Part shown: piece after piece, positions 21,730 through 33,253 of the stretch
Position numbering within the stretch: the first letter of the stretch is position 1
Layout of the letters: each line of letters begins with the position of its first letter
Assembly: GCF_000143535.2 (NCBI RefSeq)
Contig: NC_037324.1
Span: 558,001-622,000, forward strand
Direction: 5' to 3'
Source: Botrytis cinerea B05.10
Taxonomy: Eukaryota > Ascomycota > Leotiomycetes > Helotiales > Sclerotiniaceae
Length of the DNA stretch: 64,000 bases
The notes under the pieces: generated by a model
The model's database searches: none
Seen by the model: the letters and a program-made list of their open reading frames with translations, nothing else
Told to the model about the DNA's origin: nothing
Program-made: the position numbers and the translations under genes

Positions 21730-22695
21730 TACATAAGATCAAGGGAGACGTATGTTAAGATATTAGTTTCAAACCACGTCAGCTAGAAGAATTTAGGCTG
21801 AAGATAAATTTTCCGCATGTTAATATGTCATGCTAGATAATGTTCATGGAACGGTAGCCTCGGGTTTCTCAGGAGTTAGACTTTCTCGCAACAACATATC
21901 GTTCTTTAGATATCTTTATGAGTGCATTGCATAGACCAACATTGCACGAAAGTCAAAGCCATGGAGGTGGAGTCATAATTTTGCAGCCAAGACTTTAGCG
22001 AAAAGAAATTAATTATCTTGGCAAAATTTGTCATTGTTCTTGAAGACTGCCAAAAAAGATGTTATTCTAAACTTCCTCCGAGAATAGTGTACTACTACTC
22101 TCAATTGAGTAACATAAATCGAGACTACACAGTGAATTTGACTTACTGTAATCCCGAGCCAATCTGCAACAAGGCTCGTGTATTCGCTCACCGAACATAG
22201 TGCATCAAGTGCCAATGAAATCTCCCTATCACACTAACACCGTGGACACTCGCTCAACTTGCAAACATACAGTAGCATCTCCCTCAATAAACCAGAATAA
22301 ATTCAAGAAAAACACATCTCCTTCTCTATATTACATGTCCACCGGTGAGCCCACACTTGCTTATCATGTAGTTTTGAGAAATACATCTAATAGAATCAGT
22401 CAATCCACTTGAAAAGCTTGAAATTCTGGCTCTTTTCCTTTTGGCTTTATCAAGCAGTTATTATCACCCAAGAATCTGTTTGTTAGAGCAAGATAACAAT
22501 TCTTATATTATTCCTCCTTATCACAATGTCCCCTGGTATTCGTTCTCTCATCAAATCATGTGTCTATTCAATATCTCAAAATGCCTCTCCGCCTATCCTA
22601 TGTAAAATTATTGCGCCCCAAACAATCAAATGCAACAGCATCCACCCAAGGCAATCCCTCAACCCATAACACATTATGGCAATGCAAAGATCCAA

Positions 22696-25600
22696 TTACA
22701 AATTGAACCAAATCATTTTACATCTATCAGCCCTCATTCTCACCTCTCTTGAGCAATCATCTAGCGCAACATCAAGTTCCTTTAGCACTGCATTTTTCCG
22801 CTTCAGAAGAAGTCCATTCTCTACTAAAGTTGGAAGCATAGCAAGTACATCCAAAGCCTTAGATCTACCTTCAACATTAGCATCCGAGGGTGAATCATAC
22901 GTGTTATGCGTACGATCCGTCATTCGATTGATAATCGAATCAAGGTGTTCTTCAATCAAGCCAGGATTTTCCGGCATTAGAACGATCATGATATTCATGC
23001 TTGCGTCTTTTGTGGTCTTGTCCGGAACGTCTGTACCAGCTAGAGCAATTGGAAGGATCTGTGCAGCATTGCCTTGCATGATCTTTGCTGGCATGTATCG
23101 AAGGATACCAGCAAGGGCAATCAGATAGTTTTCTTTGATGCGATTGTCTTCATTGGATCGCCAGAGAGTAATGAGTTGATTGACAGTGGTGCTGTAAAGA
23201 CGACCAAATCGAAGAGGTCGAAGAATACAGAAGTTGTTTTCGTTCATCATGTTTGATGGAGCTAAAAGGATTGCGAAGCTGCGGGCAATCTTTCGACCGC
23301 GCTTTGGGTCCGAAATACCTTGCATCATGGCATCGATGAGTGCTGTACTACATGGTTCATATGCTGCCACTGCGGCCGCAGCAAAATAAGCCAGGGCTTG
23401 ATATATTTGATATGCTTCTAGATCTGGCTTTGATGCTGCCCCATTGACCAACTCGAGCATAACGTCATGAAGTTGTTTTCCATCTTCAAATTCTTTCTTG
23501 TCTGCACCGAATTTGTTTACAAGAAGTTGAAGCATCTGTAACATACTAATTCGAGCTTGTCTTGAACACTTATTCTCCACAGAAATTGCGTTGAAAAGCA
23601 TTGACTTGGCAGTTTCATGAACGACTAGGCCTAAGCGATCAATATCCTAGAGAAAGTCAGTCAAGTTGATGTGGAAAAGTAACGTAAATGAGCTTACTTC
23701 TTTGCGAATTCCAGCTATTAAGGCAGTAGAAAGAATGTTGGCGGAACACTTATTAGAGGGACCAACGCGGAGATCCTGTTGACAAGCACCTAAGTCTGCT
23801 CTGGTGTGTGCTCCAAAATTGAATAAAGTCCAAACACGACTCGGCTCAGTGGGATTATCTGCATTAGCTTTGAGTAAAAAGTTGTTTTCATGTGGAGTGG
23901 TATTGGATCGAAGTATGTACGTTCCAATTGTTCCAACCAGTGCAATAACGGAATCGTCGAAGTATTCTCCTTTGTTAACCTCGGAGATACCTACAAACCA
24001 ACTGCCTTTCAAATCGCCAGTCTCATGCTGAAAGAGCCCAATTACTCGCTTAAATAATGCAATTGCAATGAAAGCATAGGAATCGACGATATCATTACTG
24101 CTTGACAATAGTTCACTTGCTGTTCTATCATCGGCAAGTGCATCATCAAACACCTGCAATCCTCGATATATTGCGGCTAGCAGGGCCATCTGATAGGACT
24201 TTTGATTTGCATATTTACAAATATAATGTGTAAATTTCATGACTAATTCCGATTGCAAAGCCTTAAACAACCTGAATTTGAAGTGGGCCTTGTCTTCGGA
24301 GTCGGGAATTTCCAGCTCACGCTGGCAAGTCGATTTGCAAGCGATGTCCACAAGTGAGTCCAGGAGCCAAACTACTTGAGACAAGTCAGATTCATCACTG
24401 TGCTCGGTTTTCAACTGATCTGGAAGTTTGCCAATGAAATTGGGAAGTGTGATATTGATGAACGTGTCTGGATATCGAACCGATAGAATGGACAAGGAAG
24501 CCACAGCCAACGAGCGAAGATCATCAGCCTCTTTCAAATCGAATGCTGTCTCATTGAGCTTTTCAATGATTGTTCCTTGTTCGAAAGAATTTAAAAATGG
24601 ACGATTAACGGAATCATTGCGAATTGTGGCCAAAAGTGTAAGTCCTTTAGTGGTGGCGATCTTTAATTCGAGATCACTAGAAGTCATGGAGGTGGCGCCA
24701 AAGTAAAGTTCTACGAAGCTTTCGCGTAAGCTATCAAAATTTACATCCATGGTGGCCAATCGTTGAGCCATGTGTGCATCCTCGATAGGTGGAGAGGAAG
24801 ATTGTGAGATGTTTGCACGTGTTTCGAGGATAATATTAAACGACTCTAGCAATCGCGTTTTATCGGCTATATTATCTAGTCCTTGCCATAAGGTAAAAAG
24901 AGTCGGTAGAGTATTTCGAGAAGTGAGTGTAAAAGCTTGAGGAGAGGTGCTCGAAATTTTGCCCAAAATACGAATACATGGTAGAATCATACGCTTCTTT
25001 GTATCATCGGTAAATATTGTAACGCATTCCTGAGTGACGTGGTTGACAAATTTTGCTAACTCGCCGTTATCATCTTCGATACTAGAGGATTGCTGACCTA
25101 GTTTGCCGGCAATCGCGGCAATATTTTCTATAGAACGATTGATAAAATCATCGTTTTCGCCATTCCAGACCTCCCATTTCAAAGTGTCCCATATTGTGAC
25201 TGAAAACTCTGAAACGTTGGTGTAATTCCGTATGCATTCAAGCATGGAATCGAATACATCAATCTGACCAATTAGCATACAACGGAAAAAATGAGAACGG
25301 ATTTAATTACCTTTATATCTGCTCTAACGCTTTCGGAATCTAATTTCTGGAACAAGGCTGGGAAAACAAAAGGTGCAAATCTATCGTTTGATATCAGACA
25401 GTTCAAAAGGCCGCGTTTTAGATCCTCCTCTGGCTTCAAGGGCGTTGCTGATTTGGTAGTAGTAATGGGAAAATAACGGAAGAATGATCCAAACAAAGTC
25501 TCAGCTTCATCAGAATTTATGTCCCAGCTCTTGCCTAGTTGGCTATAAATTTTGAAAATAGCAAGTATACAGGATGGATTTCTCTCAACTGCCGCCATGG

Positions 25601-26300
25601 AAGTTATGCCATCCACAAACTTGCTTCCCAACGAGGATTTAAGTGCTGTTGGATATGCTTCTAGCAGACATTGGAGGAGGTTCAGTAGACTTAATCGTGT
25701 AGAATGAGGGAAGTCATTTAGCGACTGCTTGTTGTCTGGAAGACGGAAAACTGCCAAGGCTATATCAGATGCATTTGACTTTATAAATCTAGGCATCTTT
25801 GCAATGGTGGTCAGACATTTAGCAATTTCCAGGAGACCAGCTCTGTATATCTGAACCTCCCCAGCCTGAGACACCCGATTTGTCAAATACTCAACAAGAG
25901 CGCTGACTGCTATATATTAGCACTTAGATCTAATACATATGTCGCGCATTTTACTTACGATCATGCCTTGAGAGCTTTCCGGGGTCGACATTTTGTAGTA
26001 CAAGTAACAAAAACTCCAATCCTAGACGTAGTCAGCACTGAAATACGTTCCAAACCAACCTACTCAAATGGGTTGCACCTTTCTGACAATCTTCCATGGA
26101 AGCCTCTCCATCTATGTATGGACCAAGCTCCGCAATAAGGCTGCTAATTGCAGTGAGATCTATCAGACATTTTAGCAAAAGTTGAACCCGATATGTTTAG
26201 TTGAAAGCTTCGAAATCGTACTTTCTACTTTTCGATTAACAATTGCTAACTTGTCCTCCTCAGCCTCCGCAGCCATAAATTCAACCACCGTAGATCCCAT
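22696..26300 (-). CDS. MMS19: MMS19 (cytosolic Fe-S targeting factor, HEAT-repeat protein)
   Basis: Six exons, 26222-26300, 26064-26159, 25959-26021, 25311-25909, 23698-25263 and 22696-23646, give 1117 aa. MMS19 is the adaptor of the cytosolic iron-sulfur targeting complex. It hands Fe-S clusters to DNA polymerases, helicases such as XPD, and other nuclear proteins. The protein is built of HEAT repeats. The N-terminal MMS19 domain has LEFLLLVLQNVDPGKL and ALVEYLTNRV. The C-terminal domain has GRLYSTTVNQLITLW, LLAGILRYMP-like repeats and ends in the conserved RMRADRCKMIWFNL. The three small 5' exons were assigned by phase and splice sites. The first donor (GTACGA) is the weakest call. Confidence 0.9.
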
Positions 26301-27815
26301 ATTGTTTTTATTTATCGCAGCGTGTTAATGGAGAGTGGGTTATCCGTAATAGGACTTAAATTGAGTGATGGCGGTCGAAAGTAGTTAATCTATAGAAAAC
26401 CCAATATTAGCTACCTGAGAACATACACATGCTACATTAGAATAAACTGCTGCCGGCACCCAACAATCCATGTACTGATCCAAGATATCGAGTGTTTATA
26501 GTTGTGTAGCCTGCTTGTGCGCCTCGGTAGGCGGCGCTTTGAAGCAGGAAACAGAGTATTCGTCTGGATTGTAGTCCAGGTCGCGATAATGCAAAGGGGA
26601 CCAGTGGAATAGATGATAGCTCGCTTATCGCCTTGAAGGGTAGCAAAGATGTCAGAGAAGTTCGGACCGCAATTTCGGGTGTATGGCTCAATATAAAGTC
26701 GAGGTCGAGATCCAGATGTCTGAAGAGGGATATAGATCGTTACATCCTGGCAAAAGAATGGTCGAGGACTGAAGTCAATCGAAATTGAGGGTTTAAAGCC
26801 GAGGTGACCAGATGCTCTGAAGAAATCCCAGATAGCCTATTGAGTAAAATGGTGGATGTAGGTTGAGAGACGTTGGGTAGTTTTGAAGCACCGACTAGTC
26901 GCAACGATACACACACTCGCACCCCGCCGCATCCAGGAAGAGTTCCAGAGAATAGCCAAACAAGACATGTTGGTCGCCGTCGCCCAGCACACAGAATGGA
27001 TCAGCACATAAATAAAACAGAAGCGACTTACTCTGACGGAAGAAGTTTGTCGTGGAACGTAGCACCAATTCGAGTCCCCAATGAGAAAAGCTAGGTATGC
27101 AGGCTTGTAGAAACAATGATATATGGCTGATAAATGGAAATGGTATCAAAATGAACAGTTCTCCTTGTACAAAAGAAGAGTGTAAAAACGAGTGAGGAAC
27201 AATGTTGATTGCAAATCACATACCCTTGAATGGCAGGTTCTTCTCTATGTGAACTCCGTTCAATGATTGTGATTTTCAGATAAGTTCACCCGAATAACTA
27301 AGCTTCTAGAATTGATTGAGGGGGAAATTTTCTGCCAACCAAGGCGGTCAGCGGTTGAACTTCGGGAAATGTCTGAGTTAACACCTCGAAATCCCGTCAT
27401 GTCTGCTCTGATTCGCATTGTACATCTATCGGGGAAAGAGGAAGACTTCCAATGAATCGAGTATTTGGTCTGAAGGAAGGTCTTCTTGTTGCCCCTTCTT
27501 ACATCAACTCTGTACTGTTCCCTTCTCTGCGCCCGGTGAGGCAGAAGAGCCCCAATCATCACCCCTGGTCTACCCCTCTATTTCCCCTCCAAAAAGTGCG
27601 ATAAGATAAGCAGCATTGGATTGGGAAGAAAATTTTATTTCACACATGTTTCATTAAAACTTCTCCTCTGATTTGTTCTCTTCCAGAAGAGGATTTTACT
27701 GTCAACAACCCAAGCATACACGAGACCCTTGTCGAAGCACTGTGACTCTCTCGAAAATTGTGCCACGATCTTCTCCAGAATCCTTCTCTGCAAGTCATTC
27801 CAAATATAGTCGAAA
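26301..27815. promoter_or_regulatory. Divergent spacer between MMS19 and MTD1
   Basis: 1.5 kb containing both 5' flanks. Short open frames (26437-27149) on both strands have no domain. The last 200 bp before MTD1 are TC-rich, consistent with a leader. No RNA gene was recognised. Confidence 0.45.
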
Positions 27816-29143
27816 ATGTCCTCTTCTCCTGTCCCAGCGACCTGCAAGGTTATCTTGGCCCAAGGAATTGCTAAAAAGTTACTTGGAGAAGTTGCGACGG
27901 ATCTAGAGAAGTTGACCTTCAAGCCTAAGCTTGTGGGATTGTTGGCAAATGAAGATCCTGCAGCCCAGCAGTATGCGGACTGGTCAATGGCAACATGCAT
28001 TGAGAAGTGAGTATTCTTCCATTCGTTTTCCTTTTGCTATACACGAGACGATCTTGCAACCGCATATTTGCTATACTTGAACATACTTCCATTCGAAGAT
28101 GGAAGTAATTTAACGATTCATAATCAAAAAATCTGGCACCACAGAGACATTGGAGATTAGATTACAACATTGAAATGGAAATTACTTGAGCCCACGAACT
28201 ATCAGCCCCCCAAATTGAAGACTTGGGGATCCTCACGATGTTGTCGAATACTACAAGTAGTTGGGCTTCGATAGTTCCACGAACTGACTTCTTTCATCCA
28301 GTGGTTTCGATTTTGAACTCCGAAAGTTCACCAAAGAAGAGATCGAAGACGAAATCCTCAAAGCGAACAACGACGATTCCATTCACGGTATCATCGTATA
28401 CTACCCAATCTTCCCCGCACCTTCTCTACAAGATGGATATATCCAACAAATAGTCGCTCTCAACAAAGATGTAGAAGGATTGGCGCACACCTACCGTTTC
28501 AACATGTACCAAAACATTCGATTCCTTGACGCTCCTCAGAACACCCAAAAATCGATTTTACCTTGCACACCTTTAGCCGTTGTCAAAGTTCTCGAACATC
28601 TACAAATTTATAACTCGGTTCTCCCATATGGTAACCGTTTATACGGAAAGACGATCACGGTATTCAACCGCTCAGAGGTTGTCGGTCGTCCATTGGCTGC
28701 TTTACTTGCCAATGATGGTGCTACAGTCTACTCTTGTGATCTTGATGGCGTGAAGCTCTTTACCCGTGGTAAGGGTATCAAGAAGATCCACCACGAGGTA
28801 CACGATATGGAAGGAATGAAGAATGACGAATGTTTGCCCAAGAGTGATGTGGTCATCTCCGGTGTTCCAGGAGAGAAATTCAAGATCAATACTGAGTTGA
28901 TCAGGGATGGGGCTGTTTGTATCAATTTCTCATCTCAAAAGAATTTCGATGGTCCTGCTGTGAAGGAGAAGGCTTCGATTTATGTACCTTCCATTGGAAA
29001 GGTTACAATCGCCGTTTTGTTGAGAAATCTTTTGGTTAGTTTTTCCATGTCTCGGCAAACAACATCATTCACTGACAAATTTACAGAGATTGGTCGAAAA
29101 CCAAGGAAAGGGGGCCGCAAAGCCAGTGGAACCATTAAACTAA
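27816..29143 (+). CDS. MTD1: NAD-dependent methylenetetrahydrofolate dehydrogenase (Mtd1)
   Basis: Exons 27816-28006, 28302-29034 and 29087-29143 give 326 aa. The cytosolic enzyme oxidises 5,10-methylene-THF to methenyl-THF with NAD+, feeding one-carbon units to purine synthesis. Sequence marks are CKVILAQGIAKKLLG, LVGLLANEDPAAQQYADWS, HGIIVYYPIFP, the catalytic-domain QKSILPCTPLAVV and the NAD-binding TVFNRSEVVGRPLAALLANDGATVYSCD. The first intron (295 nt) is several times longer than others here, but both joins keep frame and restore the family sequence NGFDFELRKF. The third exon is short and encodes the family's LVENQGKG end. Confidence 0.94.
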
Positions 29144-30039
29144 AAGGGAATTGGGCAATTAAGGAGGAACCGAAAATTAGAAAGGCGTTTTTGGAATATT
29201 TATACCAAAGAGGAGTTGAAAATGATAAAGGATAGGATAAAAGTGATAAAGAAATTCTCATAATTGAATTGGATTTGGTATTTGTACTCCCATCTGTTTA
29301 ACATGTTATCTCATTTAGCGATAGTGAATCGGACATGTCTTCTTTACTTCTTGATTGTGGTGTTGAGACCTGGGTTGACAGGTTTGATAATATTAGAGAA
29401 GATATATACCAATCCGATGTCATACACTGGTATTCACGCCGACTGGAGGACTACTGAGTGAATGTAATGGGAATGGGAAATGTAATGTGGATATTCTAAG
29501 TACTCATCGCTTTCATGTCTCTATTTTATGATCTGGATATGTATCCTGACATTCACCATTTCCTTCATTTTCACCCATATACGATGTCATGAGATACTAA
29601 ATATCAAATGAATTTACGTATAAATTTTAGCGTGAGATTTTAGCGTGAAATGTATTCTGATATGTGGGAGGGAGAGAAAGAGAGAGTTCATGAAAATAAC
29701 CGAGAGGATTTACAGGTAGTCAGGAGGCGAGGAAGGGGGTTTTGGGGATTTAGATTTGGTAGCGAAAAGATTGGAATAGAGAAAGTAGAGTAAGTAGTCT
29801 TTGAATTTTTTTCTTCTTGAATTGATAGGTTTTTGGTCATACGTAGTGTTAGCGAGATTGCGGAAGATTTTCCTGGTGTGTGTTCATCAAATCAAGAGGG
29901 ATGCATAGGTACTTGGCTATCTAGGCGAGGGAGAAATAATATCGAGATATCAAGATATATCAAGCCTCTCGTGATATCACCTGCATCTGCATCTGCATCT
30001 GTATCTGTATCCTGCATAGATACGAATCTACGAAGCAGA
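29144..30039. other. Intergenic region downstream of MTD1
   Basis: 3' flank of MTD1, then G-rich plus-strand sequence leading into the repeat array. A short direct repeat TTTTAGCGTGA occurs twice at about 29625-29648. (CTGCAT)3(CTGTAT)2 lies at 29981-30010. No gene is seen. Confidence 0.5.
29981..30010 (+). repeat. Hexanucleotide repeat (CTGCAT)3(CTGTAT)2
   Basis: Five tandem hexamers, the last two sharing a C-to-T change, directly before the first copy of the 29-nt block. Confidence 0.8.
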
Positions 30040-30344
30040 TTTTGTTGCATGTCTGTATTTCACGCCCAGAATATAGTGTAGTACCAAGTGTCATGTGTGA
30101 TACGCGGTTCATTCCTCAATGTTCTCTCGTGTGCACTCGGAGAGTCTTTTGTTGCATGTCGGGATTTGCGCCCAGGGAATCGAGCGGATTTCGTGTGGAT
30201 GCTAAGGACTGGGAGGTCTTGGTATCAGGCAGAGTGGCTTGGAGATGCTTGGGTAGTAGATGGGGGGTTCTTTTTGTTGCGTGTTGTATTGGCTTCCGAG
30301 CATAGAGATTAATGGGATGATGAGGGATTGTGGTTACTTGTGTG

Positions 30345-30377
<33 letters not shown>

Positions 30378-31414
30378 TGATAAGGACTTTTGTTGCATGC
30401 CAGAGACTTGGGTGTGGTGCTCGCGGAAGATTCATTTTTGGACAACAAGCTCTGTGCCCCGAGAATCAGGCGTGATGGAAAGAGGGGCTTGTTTGATTGC
30501 TTTTGTTGCATGTCGATATTTCCGCCCAGTATGCCTAGTATGCCTAGTATACCCAAGACACTCGGCGGAATGATGGTATTGAGACTTGAGGGTCTTGGTG
30601 TGGTGAGGAATGATATGCAGATGCTTTTGTTGCATGTCAGTAGTTGCGCCCAGTATGCCCAAGAAACTCAGCGGAATCATGATATTAAGACGTAAGGATC
30701 TTAGTGCAATGAGCAATGGTATGCAGATGCTTTTGTTGCATGTCGGTATTTATGCCGAGAGAATCAAGTGCGTTAGTTTGTACATCGAGGTCTGTTACAT
30801 ATCTATATTTATACCGATGCTTCGTCACCGTGACACAAGGATGTTAGATATGGTGACATGAATGATGTATCTGAAGGTGCGGTCTGTCGACTCGAGAAGT
30901 TTTGTTGCGTATCGTATCTCATGCCCAGAGGTGCGATATCTTGGTCTGGATACCAAGGACATTTCCGCATAGAGTTTAATCTTATTCTTGCGCCGCGTGG
31001 TCCGATGTGATACTCTCGCATGATGCATCTGGCAGTCAAGAGTCTTGCTGTTGCATATCGTCAATCTTGCCCAGATAATCGGCCATACTCTCACTGGTTC
31101 ATCTGTCCATCAAAAGGAACGTTGCATGTCTTTCTTCTCGCCCAGATTCTTGGTCAACGTATTCGCCAATATCTCGGTGTCATACCAAAGCCCCTCTCAG
31201 TCATGCCGCGGGTACTGCGGGTATGCTAACTAACTTGACGACTGAATCACTTTGTTGCACATCTATCTTCTTGCCCAGGAAACCTAGGGAATCTTGGTGT
31301 CCTCGCCAATTTCTTGGTGTGCGACCAAGATCCTCGGATGAAAGTCCTCGGCAATAATCAGGGCGAGAATCGGTGTTGGAGGGGCTTTTGTTGCGTATCT
31401 GGATTCTTGCCCAG
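30040..31414 (+). repeat. Array of a degenerate 29-nt block with irregular spacers
   Basis: Copies of TTTTGTTGCATRTC-n(5-9)-GCCCAG start at 30040, 30147, 30272, 30388, 30501, 30625, 30731, 30791 (very degenerate), 30900, 31045, 31121 (5'-shortened), 31251 and 31386. Intervals are 60-145 bp, most often 106-125. The 5' half (TTTTGTTGCATGTC) and the closing GCCCAG are best kept; the middle varies. The copy at 30388 keeps only its first half. A second phrase, TCTTGGTGT, recurs between blocks (30592, 30937, 31292, 31311, 31438). Spacers are otherwise mostly unalike. This is not a CRISPR array (eukaryote, irregular, degenerate) and not a plain tandem repeat. Insertions and deletions inside blocks break any reading frame, so coding is unlikely. 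Confidence 0.8.
30347..30376 (+). repeat. (GT)15 microsatellite
   Basis: Fifteen uninterrupted GT units lie inside the spacer before the fourth copy of the 29-nt block. Confidence 0.95.
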
Positions 31415-32824
31415 AAAACCTAATATGCTAGTCTGTGTCTTGGTGTTGTCTGGAAAAACTTTTGGAAAAACTTTAGAAACCCGAGTTGGACGAGCTCCTT
31501 GGCTTTTTCGTGTTCTCGGTACCGAGATTCTCCAAGGAGATGATGGAGAATGTGGAAAGAAGAGATTGTCTTTTGGGGAGCTGGACAGTGGGAATGGCTG
31601 GACTAATTTTGGATTTGGGGGCTGATCATACATTGACTGCTATATATATATCGGTAAACATATACATTCCCCATCAATTGCATCTCATCGTTCGAAATTC
31701 GGAGAGAAAAGCGACAAACAACACGAGGTACACCTTCCACGCCGATGCCAAGATTACCCCTTGACGATGAAGAAAAAAGCAAAAAATGCAAGAAAAAAGA
31801 AAAAAAAAAAGCTCAAACCTCCGAAATGACCGGCAAATAAAACAAGACAACCCCAAGACGCCGGCCGGTATCCAAGATCAAAACGCAAAACACAAGCAAG
31901 AGAGTTAATTTAGTAAATGCTGGGCATAAATCCAGACGTGCAACAAAAGACCAAAATCGAGCCGGAAATCACGAGTCTCGCTCCTCGTCCTGGAAGTGGA
32001 CGCAAAAATACTACTTGGTACTAGTCTCTAGGTTTGTGTGTTTCATATCTTGGGAGAAGCTTGGGGTCTGTCAAACATCAAACGTGCCCAGATTGCCGAT
32101 GCCAACGCCGACGCCCGAGGCATTGAGATGGAGATGGGGATTGGGATTGGGATTGGGAGGGGAGTGTATGATGCATATGCAGAGTCTTGAATCAATATCC
32201 ATCTTGGCGCATGAGCAATTGGCAATTGGTTTCGTGGCACTACTCATGTTTGGTTTAGAAATCACTTGCTAGAGGCTCGTATTAATATGGCTCTCTCCCT
32301 CTGTCTTTCACACTCGGGTAGATGTACTTTGTACAATACAACACAATACAATACAATCAGATAAGATCGGGATCAGGGTAAGCGGATGGACGGTGGAGCA
32401 TCCAAGCACACAAAACATCAAAAGAAGGTTTGCAGGAACGACGCACCGAAATTACTCCACGGGAAACCGACGAGTAGACGTCGAACAACGTTTCAACGTT
32501 TCTGTCTAAGAGAGCAGGGGAGAGGGGAGAGGGGATGTATGGGCTGATGCTGCATTGGCGGATAAGAATTTAAAGTTGCTGCACAGGGTATCACTTGTGA
32601 ACTTCTGGGGTATGAAGGATCTTCATAAGTATCTACTGCCCCAAGATTTTGATGTCATTCTTTCATTGATTCGAGATTCTTACATGATATTCCAACCGTT
32701 CATTTTGACTTGTCGTCTTCAACGTCACCAGAATCATCACACCTCCCATCCCACAACAACCACATCTCCATTAAAACCCCATACCCCATAACCCAACCAC
32801 CCAACCCCAACCTCAACCTCAACC
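31415..32824. other. Intergenic region after the repeat array
   Basis: It contains the inverted block copy (listed separately), an A-rich stretch (31789-31812), three GGGATT units (about 32137-32157) and CAATA-type pentamers (32330-32360). The last 130 bp are almost free of G on the plus strand. No gene is supported. Confidence 0.5.
31920..31948 (-). repeat. Inverted copy of the 29-nt block
   Basis: On the minus strand the sequence reads TTTTGTTGCACGTCTGG followed by ATTTATGCCCAG. It matches 24 of 29 positions with the direct copy at 31386-31414 and lies 505 bp beyond it. It is the only clear copy in this orientation. Confidence 0.8.
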
Positions 32825-33253
32825 ATGGTCTCCCCCATCCCCACCCTCCTAACCACGCAATTCCTCCTCTCGCACCTCCTGCAATCCGCGCGTCTTCCAC
32901 GGCGCATCCTCCACAAAACCTCCAACGTAGCCCCCCGCCAAGACCTCGCCAACTACCCGCCTAAAGATCTCTCCCCCTCCACCATCGCCATGTTACTCCG
33001 CTGGGAAGCCGCCCAGCAAAACGCACTAGACAATTACCCCATCTTTGCTGCCGCCGTCCTCTTTGCGTCTTTCAGAGGCGTCTCCGAAGACACGATTGCG
33101 AGCCTGGGTTGGTCCTATGTGGGTGTGCGATTGGCGTATTGGGTTGCGTATGTGGGGGTCGAGAGTGTGAAGTGGAGTTTTTTGAGAAGTGCCGCTTGGT
33201 GGGTGGGAAATGGACTTTGTTTTTGGTTGTTGAGGGAAGGGGGTAGGGCTTGA
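32825..33253 (+). CDS. MAPEG-family membrane protein
   Basis: A single exon gives 142 aa. MAPEG proteins are small four-helix membrane proteins, many of them glutathione-dependent transferases or peroxidases. Family marks are the basic loop RRILHKTSNVAPRQDL and the LLRWEAAQQNALDNYPIF motif. Hydrophobic helices lie at about 5-20, 70-85, 90-110 and 120-137. The substrate is unknown; fungal members of this size are usually annotated only to family level. The first half of the gene is strongly C-rich and the second half strongly G-rich on the coding strand, unlike all neighbours. Confidence 0.85.
   Translation: MVSPIPTLLTTQFLLSHLLQSARLPRRILHKTSNVAPRQDLANYPPKDLSPSTIAMLLRWEAAQQNALDNYPIFAAAVLFASFRGVSEDTIASLGWSYVGVRLAYWVAYVGVESVKWSFLRSAAWWVGNGLCFWLLREGGRA

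Larger units (their letters stand above)
21113..22695. other. Intergenic region: xylanase promoter and MMS19 3' flank
   Basis: Apart from the TATA, XlnR-like and CreA-like elements listed separately, the 1.6 kb are AT-rich and carry no gene that I can support. Confidence 0.5.

Noticed and set aside
26437..27149. Frames of 60-84 codons between MMS19 and MTD1
   Set aside because: No domain, no conserved pattern and overlapping on both strands; treated as promoter sequence.
30116..30716. Minus-strand open frames repeating LGxxxxDMQQK across the block array, suggesting a repeat protein
   Set aside because: The motif is only the reverse translation of the 29-nt block. Copies differ by insertions and deletions that change frame, and frames are short with no splice logic.
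30040..31414. CRISPR-like array of repeats and spacers
   Set aside because: Eukaryotic nuclear context, degenerate repeats, irregular spacing and no cas genes.
32137..32157. GGGATT repeats as an internal telomere tract
   Set aside because: Only three units, and the order differs from the fungal TTAGGG telomere repeat; plain microsatellite.
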